Shown here piece after piece: positions 59,145-64,000 of a stretch of DNA of 64,000 nucleotides (position 1 is the first letter of the stretch; each line of letters opens with the position of its first letter). Below the pieces are notes generated by a model, which was not told the origin of the DNA, did no database searches, and saw nothing but the letters and a program-made list of their open reading frames with translations. A program made the translations under genes and the position numbers. Origin of the DNA: Pseudonocardia sp. EC080619-01 (GTDB lineage: Bacteria > Actinomycetota > Actinomycetes > Mycobacteriales > Pseudonocardiaceae); assembly GCF_001420995.1 (NCBI RefSeq), contig NZ_CP012184.1, positions 2,774,501-2,838,500 of the forward strand, in the 5' to 3' direction.

Positions 59145-59294
59145 ACAGTGACCTGCTTCACCCCGGGGTGTCAAGGTCCTTCCGGACCAGTGCAGATGGA
59201 CCGGGCATTTTCGTGCGGATCACGCATCGGGGCTCGATTGATAACCGACCCAGAGTTTGTTTACATGGAGGCACTTCGACTCAGGGGAGTTCAC

Positions 59295-59672
59295 GTGTCA
59301 CACGTCGACGCCGTCGATCCCCGCCCCCACGCCCGGCTCGACGCCGGCGGTACGTGGCGGCTCCACGGCCTGCGCTGCCCCCGCTGCGGCGCAGTGTCCG
59401 CCTACGCGTGGCCGCGCTGTCCCGGCTGCGCCGGCCCGGCCGAGCCCGCCGCGTTCGGCCCCGGGGGAACCGTGTGGAGCAGCACCGTCGTGCGCATCCC
59501 GGTCCCCGGCCGGACGCCGCCCTTCGCCCTCGCCTACGTCGACCTCGACGACGGACCGCGGATCCTCGCCCACGTGCCCGGCCCGGCCGCCCCGCCCGTC
59601 GGCGGCCGGGCCCGGCTCGTCGCCCCGACCGGGTCCGGTGACCTGGCGGTCGAGCCGGACGCCGCGTCGTGA
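59295..59672 (+). CDS. Zn-ribbon/OB-fold (DUF35) protein, thiolase partner
   Basis: 125 residues from GTG at 59295, preceded by AGGGGAG; ATG at 59265 is possible but lacks a good site. LRCPRCGAVSAYAWPRCPGCAG is the rubredoxin-like zinc ribbon and FGPGGTVWSSTVVRIPVPGRTPPFALAYVDLDDGPRILAHV is the OB fold. DUF35 proteins bind acyl-CoA and form complexes with thiolases or lyases, as ChsH2 with Ltp2 in steroid degradation. Its stop overlaps the thiolase start (GTGA), the usual pairing. Confidence 0.88.
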   Translation: MSHVDAVDPRPHARLDAGGTWRLHGLRCPRCGAVSAYAWPRCPGCAGPAEPAAFGPGGTVWSSTVVRIPVPGRTPPFALAYVDLDDGPRILAHVPGPAAPPVGGRARLVAPTGSGDLAVEPDAAS

Positions 59673-60799
59673 GCCGGGTCGCGGTCCACGGCGTCGGGAC
59701 GTCGCACTTCGGCCGCCGGCCCGACCGGGACCTCGTCGGTCTCGCCCACGACGCCGTACGCGAGGCCCTCGCCGACGCCGCGGTCGACGCCGTCGACGCC
59801 GTCTGGGTCGGCACGGTCTTCGGCCCACCCGGCGTCGCCCAGCGGACGCTGCGTGCCCTGGGGATCACCGGCGTCCCGGTGATCACGGTCGAGAACGCGT
59901 GCGCGAGCGGGACCACCGCCTTCGCCGAGGCGCACGAGGCCGTCCGCACCGGACGGTACGGCCGGGTGCTGGCGCTCGGGATCGAACAGATGAGCACCGC
60001 CTTCTCCGGTGCGATCACCCCCGAGCCCACGGATCCCGAGCAGAGGTCCGGGCTGGCGCTGCCGACGTTGTACGCGATGAGCGCCGCGCGCTACCTCCAC
60101 CTCGGCGCCGTCACCCCCGCCCAGCTGGCCGCCGTCTCGGTGAAGAACCACGCGCACGCGTTGCACAACCCGCGCGCCCAGTACGCGGGGAGCTACACCG
60201 TGGACGAGGTCCTCGGATCGACGATGATCTCCGACCCGCTGACCCTCCTGCAGTGCTGCCCGACGTCCGACGGCGCGGCCGCGGCCGTCCTCGCACCGGC
60301 GTCGGGAGGCGACCGCGAGGTCGTCGTGCGCGGTGTCGCCCTGCGCAGCGGGGCACCGTGGAACGAGACGTCGCCCCACGTGTGGGGATACGACATCGTC
60401 CGGGACACCGCTGCCGACGCGCTGGCCGCTGCGGGCCTGGACACCGTCGTCGACGTCGACGTCGTCGAGGTGCACGACGCGTTCACCATCGGCGAGATCG
60501 TCACCACCGAGGCGCTCGGCCTGGTGGCGGAGGGCGAGGGTGGCAAGGTCGCCGAGGCCGGGGTGACCGCGCTGGGTGGCCGGCACCCGGTCAACCCGTC
60601 GGGCGGGCTGCTCTCCCGCGGGCACCCGCTCGGTGCGACCGGGCTCGCCCAGGTCGCCGAGATCGTCTGGCAGCTGCGGGGGGAGGCGGGCGGCCGTCAG
60701 GTCGGCTCCGCCCGGATCGGCCTGGTCGAGACCATGGGCGGCGGGGTGTCCGTCCTGGACGGGAACGCCTGCGTCGTCGCCGTACTGGAGGGGCCGTGA
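59669..60799 (+). CDS. SCP2-type thiolase/acetyl-CoA acetyltransferase
   Basis: 376 residues, GTG overlapping the DUF35 gene. VENACASGTTAFAEAH holds the nucleophile Cys; VDVVEVHDAFTIGEI and LLSRGHPLGATGLAQVAEI carry the His residues. The C-terminal CxG motif that supplies the second catalytic Cys of degradative thiolases reads ETMGGGVS, with no Cys. So the reaction may be a retro-aldol or non-decarboxylating acyl transfer rather than ordinary thiolysis; that is inferred. It probably works as a complex with the DUF35 protein on a beta-ketoacyl- or hydroxyacyl-CoA. Confidence 0.87.
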   Translation: MSRVAVHGVGTSHFGRRPDRDLVGLAHDAVREALADAAVDAVDAVWVGTVFGPPGVAQRTLRALGITGVPVITVENACASGTTAFAEAHEAVRTGRYGRVLALGIEQMSTAFSGAITPEPTDPEQRSGLALPTLYAMSAARYLHLGAVTPAQLAAVSVKNHAHALHNPRAQYAGSYTVDEVLGSTMISDPLTLLQCCPTSDGAAAAVLAPASGGDREVVVRGVALRSGAPWNETSPHVWGYDIVRDTAADALAAAGLDTVVDVDVVEVHDAFTIGEIVTTEALGLVAEGEGGKVAEAGVTALGGRHPVNPSGGLLSRGHPLGATGLAQVAEIVWQLRGEAGGRQVGSARIGLVETMGGGVSVLDGNACVVAVLEGP

Positions 60800-62067
60800 G
60801 TACTTCCCGTGTCGACGTCAGCGGGATCGATCTGCTCGGCCCGGAAGCCGTCGCGGACCCGTACCCCGTCCTCGCCGCCCTGCGCGAGCACGACCCGGTG
60901 CACTGGAGCGGGAGATACCGGTCGTGGTTCGTCACCCGGTTCGACGACGTCTCGGCGGCACTGCGGGACGTCCGGTTCTCGTCGGACCGGATCGCCCCGT
61001 ACCGGCGGGCCAAGCTCGACGGCCCGGACGCCGATCCCGGGCTCCGGTCGGCCTTCGGCGTCCTCGAGGAGTGGATGGTCTTCAAGGATCCGCCGGACCA
61101 CACCCGGCTCCGCAGGCTGCTCAGCCGGGGGTTCACCCCGCGGGCGGTCGACCGGCTCCGGCCACGGATCGAGGAGCTCGCCGACGAGCTGCTCGGCACG
61201 GCGACGGCGGACGGGTCCGGGACCGTCGACCTCGTCCGGGACTACGCCTACCCCCTGACCGCCTCGGTGATCGCCGAGATGCTCGGCGTCCCCCGGCAGG
61301 ACCAGGACCGCTTCAAGCACTGGTCCGACCAGATCACCGGACTGGTCTTCGGCGGGATGGGCGACGCCGGACGGCACGCCAGTGGCGCGTCCGGCATGGC
61401 CGAGCTGACCGGGTACCTGTCCGACCTGGTGGCCGCGCACGAGCGCGAGCCCGCCGACGACCTGCTGTCCGCACTGATCGCCGCGCGGGACGAGCACGAC
61501 TCGCTGAGCCACGACGAGGTCATCGCGACCGGTGTGCTGCTGCTCTTCGCCGGCCACGAGACGACCACGAACCTCATCGCCAGCGGCGTGCTCGCGCTGC
61601 TCCGGCACCCCGGGCAGCGGGCCCTCCTCGACGCGGACCCGACGCTCCTGAACGGTGCCGTGGAGGAGGTGCTCCGGTTCGACGGCCCCGCCAAGACCGT
61701 CGCCCGGGTCATGGCCGAGGACGTGGAACTGCGCGGGCGCACCCTCCGCCGAGGCCAGCGGGTGTTCCTCAGCCCGTCGGCGGCCAACCGCGACCCCGAG
61801 GTGTTCGACGACCCCGACACCTTCGACATCACCCGCCGCCAGGGCCGCCAGCTGGGCTTCGGCGTCGGGCTGCACTACTGCCTGGGCGGCCCGCTCGCGC
61901 GGCTGGAGGCGGCCGTCGCCATCCCGCGCGCGCTCGCTGCGCTGCGGAGTCCGGAGGTCGACGAGGAGCAGCTGCGCTGGGCCCCCGTCCTCCTGTCCCG
62001 CGGCATGGAGCACTTCCCCGTCCGTGTCGACCCGGCAGGAGGCCCGGGCGGGCATGGGACACGATGA
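60796..62067 (+). CDS. Cytochrome P450
   Basis: 423 residues, GTG overlapping the thiolase stop. HTRLRRLLSRGFTPRAVDRL (helix C), LLLFAGHETTTNLIASG (helix I oxygen-binding AGHETT), EEVLRFDGPAKTVARVMAEDVELRGRTLRRGQRV (ExxR and following), and the heme loop LGFGVGLHYCLGGPLARLEA with the ligand Cys in HYCLGGP. A soluble bacterial class I P450; it needs a ferredoxin and reductase not encoded adjacent. It likely hydroxylates the substrate of this catabolic cluster. Confidence 0.95.
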   Translation: MSTSRVDVSGIDLLGPEAVADPYPVLAALREHDPVHWSGRYRSWFVTRFDDVSAALRDVRFSSDRIAPYRRAKLDGPDADPGLRSAFGVLEEWMVFKDPPDHTRLRRLLSRGFTPRAVDRLRPRIEELADELLGTATADGSGTVDLVRDYAYPLTASVIAEMLGVPRQDQDRFKHWSDQITGLVFGGMGDAGRHASGASGMAELTGYLSDLVAAHEREPADDLLSALIAARDEHDSLSHDEVIATGVLLLFAGHETTTNLIASGVLALLRHPGQRALLDADPTLLNGAVEEVLRFDGPAKTVARVMAEDVELRGRTLRRGQRVFLSPSAANRDPEVFDDPDTFDITRRQGRQLGFGVGLHYCLGGPLARLEAAVAIPRALAALRSPEVDEEQLRWAPVLLSRGMEHFPVRVDPAGGPGGHGTR

Positions 62068-62863
62068 GCGGGTGACGGAGCCGGCAGAGGTGGTACCCGG
62101 CGGTTTCCGGCTCGACGGCGAGGTCGCGATCGTGACCGGTGCGTCGTCGGGGCTCGGCGCCCATTTCGCCCGGGTCCTGGCCGCCGCCGGGGCCGGCGTC
62201 GTGATCGGTGCACGGCGGCCGGCGGAGCTGGACGCGGTCCGGTCCTCGATCGTCGACGCCGGGGGCAGGTGCGTCGCGGTCACCACCGACGTCGCCGACC
62301 CCGAGCAGTGCCAGGCGCTCGTCGACGCCGCGGTCGACCGGCTGGGACGGGTCGACGTCCTGGTCAACAACGCCGGGACCGGCTACGGCGCACGCGCCGA
62401 GCGGGACGATCCCCGCCGGGCCGCGGCCCTGCTGGAGGTCAACCTGCTCGGCGCGTACCAGATGGCCGCCGCCGCGGGCCGCGCGATGATCGCGGCCGGG
62501 CGGGGCGGCTCGATCGTCAACATCTCCTCGGCACTGGGCCTCACCGCCGGGACCGTCCCGCAGGCCGCCTACTCGGCGTCCAAGGCGGGGTTGACCGGAC
62601 TGACCCGCGACCTCGCGGCCCAGTGGTCGGGCCGGCACGGCATCCGGGTCAACACGCTCGCCCCCGGGTACGTCGACTCCGAGATGACCGCGCCCCTGAT
62701 CGAGCACGAGGAGGGACTGGCCGCGGCGGTCGGACGGATCCCGCTGGGCCGCCTCGGTACCCGGGAGGAGCTCACCGGTCCCCTGCTCCTGCTGGTGTCC
62801 CGGGCCGGCTCCTACGTCACCGGCGCCACACTGTGCGTCGACGGCGGCTGGACGATGCACTGA
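62054..62863 (+). CDS. Classical short-chain dehydrogenase/reductase
   Basis: 269 residues from ATG at 62054, which overlaps the P450 by 14 bases; GTG at 62072 is an alternative. TGASSGLGAHFARV, NNAGTG, NISSALGL with the Ser, YSASK and LAPGYVDSEMT are SDR motifs. GARRPAE after strand 2 (Arg) suggests NADP(H). It probably acts on a hydroxyl or ketone formed in the pathway and is part of the DUF35-thiolase-P450-SDR operon. Confidence 0.9.
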   Translation: MGHDERVTEPAEVVPGGFRLDGEVAIVTGASSGLGAHFARVLAAAGAGVVIGARRPAELDAVRSSIVDAGGRCVAVTTDVADPEQCQALVDAAVDRLGRVDVLVNNAGTGYGARAERDDPRRAAALLEVNLLGAYQMAAAAGRAMIAAGRGGSIVNISSALGLTAGTVPQAAYSASKAGLTGLTRDLAAQWSGRHGIRVNTLAPGYVDSEMTAPLIEHEEGLAAAVGRIPLGRLGTREELTGPLLLLVSRAGSYVTGATLCVDGGWTMH

Positions 62864-62904
62864 TGCCCGGCCGTCGCGAACGCGGGACCTGGGAGGACTG
62901 ACCG

Positions 62905-63549
62905 ATGCCACGACCGAGCCGCTGGCCCGACCTCGTGCACGCCGCCGGTGAGGAGTTCCGGGAGCGCGGTTACGACAACGCCACCCTGGAGAGCATCGGC
63001 GCCCGTGTCGGGATCCTCAAGGGCAGCGTCTACAACTACGTGAGCAGCAAGGAGGAGCTGCTGCTCGCCGTCGTGGAACAGCCGGCCCAGGCCCTGCTCG
63101 CCGAGCTCGACCGCCTGCGTGCGGACACCGGCAGCAGCGTCGCCATGCGACTGCGCGAGCTGGTCCGCACCCAGATCCGGATCTTCGCCGACTACTACCC
63201 GGCCGCGTTCGTCTACCTGCAGCACGTCGGCAGGTTCCGGTCCCCGACCTTCGCCCGGTTCGACGACATGGACCGCCGGTACATCGCCGCGGTCGAGTCG
63301 CTGCTCGCCGAGGGCGCCCGGAACGGGGAGTTCTCGCTCGCCGGCGATCCCGCCGTGGCGGCCCGGGCGATCGTCGGGATGCTGGACTGGATGCAGCACT
63401 GGTTCACGCCACACGGCGAGGAGGCGGACTCGCAGCTGGCCGACCAGATCTTCGCGCTCGCGCTCGGCGGACTGGTCGCCGCGGGCGGGATCCACGGTCT
63501 GGCGAAGGGGACCCCGTACGCCGCGCGGACGGTGCCGACGGGGAGCTGA
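62905..63549 (+). CDS. TetR-family transcriptional regulator
   Basis: 214 residues, ATG. LVHAAGEEFRERGYDNATLESIGARVGILKGSVYNYVSSKEELLLAVV is the helix-turn-helix. The ligand domain has the IFADYYPAAFVYLQHVGRF and MLDWMQHWFTPHG stretch seen in TetR regulators of acyl-CoA and steroid catabolism such as KstR2. Last gene of the rightward operon, 41 bases after the SDR, so it likely feeds back on the cluster, with a CoA thioester as effector. Confidence 0.88.
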   Translation: MPRPSRWPDLVHAAGEEFRERGYDNATLESIGARVGILKGSVYNYVSSKEELLLAVVEQPAQALLAELDRLRADTGSSVAMRLRELVRTQIRIFADYYPAAFVYLQHVGRFRSPTFARFDDMDRRYIAAVESLLAEGARNGEFSLAGDPAVAARAIVGMLDWMQHWFTPHGEEADSQLADQIFALALGGLVAAGGIHGLAKGTPYAARTVPTGS

Positions 63550-63816
63550 CCGGGCGGAAGGTGTCTCCCGTCGAGCGTCGTTCATCGCCCCGGACATCTC
63601 GTCCTCTTCGGGAATGGATGGCCGCACACAACGCCGCATCATGACGGTCCTCCTGCTGGTCATCGGCCTCGAGCTCCTGGGGGACGCGCTCGCCGGCCCG
63701 GCGTCAGGGTCCAGCTGAACCAGGTCCGGCGCGGGTCGATGGCCGCACGGTCACCGTCCGAAGGTCACCCGTCCCGGAGGAGGCGCCCGGATCCAGCTCG
63801 ATGCGAGCGTCGGTGG

Positions 63817-64000
63817 ATGACAACCACGTCGAGGTCCGCAACGCCGTCGATCGCCCAGCAGCAGGAGGATCTGCGGGGCCGCCTCCCCTTCGACGACACG
63901 CAGGACTTCGACGACGCCGAACGGGGACTGATCGCCTCGATCGATCAGCCGGTCGTCGGCGAGGACGGCACGGTCCTGTGGGACAACTCGACCTACTCCT
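63817..64000 (+). CDS. Alkyl/aryl sulfatase, N-terminal fragment (cut by window edge)
   Basis: 61 complete codons from ATG at 63817. LRGRLPFDDTQDFDDAERGLIASIDQPVVGEDGTVLWDN is the N-terminal signature of class III (metallo-beta-lactamase-type) alkyl sulfatases such as SdsA1. The metal site would lie beyond the window. The 267 bases from the TetR stop show no other convincing gene. It hydrolyses alkyl sulfate esters; relation to the upstream cluster is uncertain. Confidence 0.75.
   Translation, partial: MTTTSRSATPSIAQQQEDLRGRLPFDDTQDFDDAERGLIASIDQPVVGEDGTVLWDNSTYS

Noticed and set aside
63614..63718. 34-residue membrane peptide (MDGRTQRRIMTVLLLVIGLELL) after the TetR gene
   Set aside because: Has a hydrophobic stretch but no clear ribosome site and no support beyond composition; may be chance.

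Overview
The window is very G+C-rich DNA from an actinomycete of the Pseudonocardia type. That is an inference from base composition, frequent GTG starts, mycothiol-era gene families and gene order; no 16S gene is present. It looks chromosomal: I see no insertion sequence, phage, CRISPR array or plasmid gene. Sixty-eight protein genes (one truncated at each edge) and one tRNA are called.

Layout. 0-5.4 kb: a RecB-like nuclease, a DUF6474 protein and three redox or thioesterase genes. 5.6-8.5 kb: an alcohol dehydrogenase, amidohydrolase, DUF59 operon like the accessory part of propane-monooxygenase clusters, but without the monooxygenase. 8.5-13.2 kb: assorted metabolic genes and an IclR regulator. 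13.3-27.9 kb: the conserved growth and division locus, in the order tRNA-Leu(CAG), fhaA, fhaB, pstP, rodA, pbpA, pknA, pknB, trpG, crgA, PH-domain gene, repeat element, rhomboid protease, ppiA, cwsA-like. Here Ser/Thr kinases, their phosphatase and FHA readers sit with the elongation peptidoglycan machinery, and several genes overlap by 1-4 bases.

27.9-41.9 kb is mixed: hydrolases, two small secreted low-complexity proteins that share an upstream palindrome, a FolP2-like protein coupled to an Rv2671-like reductase, a MerR-controlled SDR, an acyl-CoA dehydrogenase with an SCP2 protein beside a TetR regulator, and a protein built from 27 consecutive ten-residue repeats coupled to an Rv2466c-like oxidoreductase. 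42.5-46.6 kb is an amide regulon (fmdB, fmdA, amiS, AmiC-like sensor, MarR regulator). 46.6-50.3 kb pairs a GntR regulator with a large FAD/Fe-S dehydrogenase.

50.3-55.6 kb holds a hydrolase, an ECF42-type sigma factor with its DGPF partner, a cupin, a membrane protein and a MarR/azoreductase pair. 55.6-64 kb is a probable catabolic cluster: two divergent operons encoding a luciferase-like monooxygenase, SDR and CoA ligase on one side and a Zn-ribbon/thiolase pair, cytochrome P450, SDR and TetR regulator on the other, followed by the start of an alkyl sulfatase.

The points that seem least ordinary are the decapeptide-repeat protein (39642-41096), the ~400-base palindromic modular repeat between convergent genes (25381-25778), the orphan monooxygenase-accessory operon (5588-8473), and the palindrome shared by the two secreted-protein genes.
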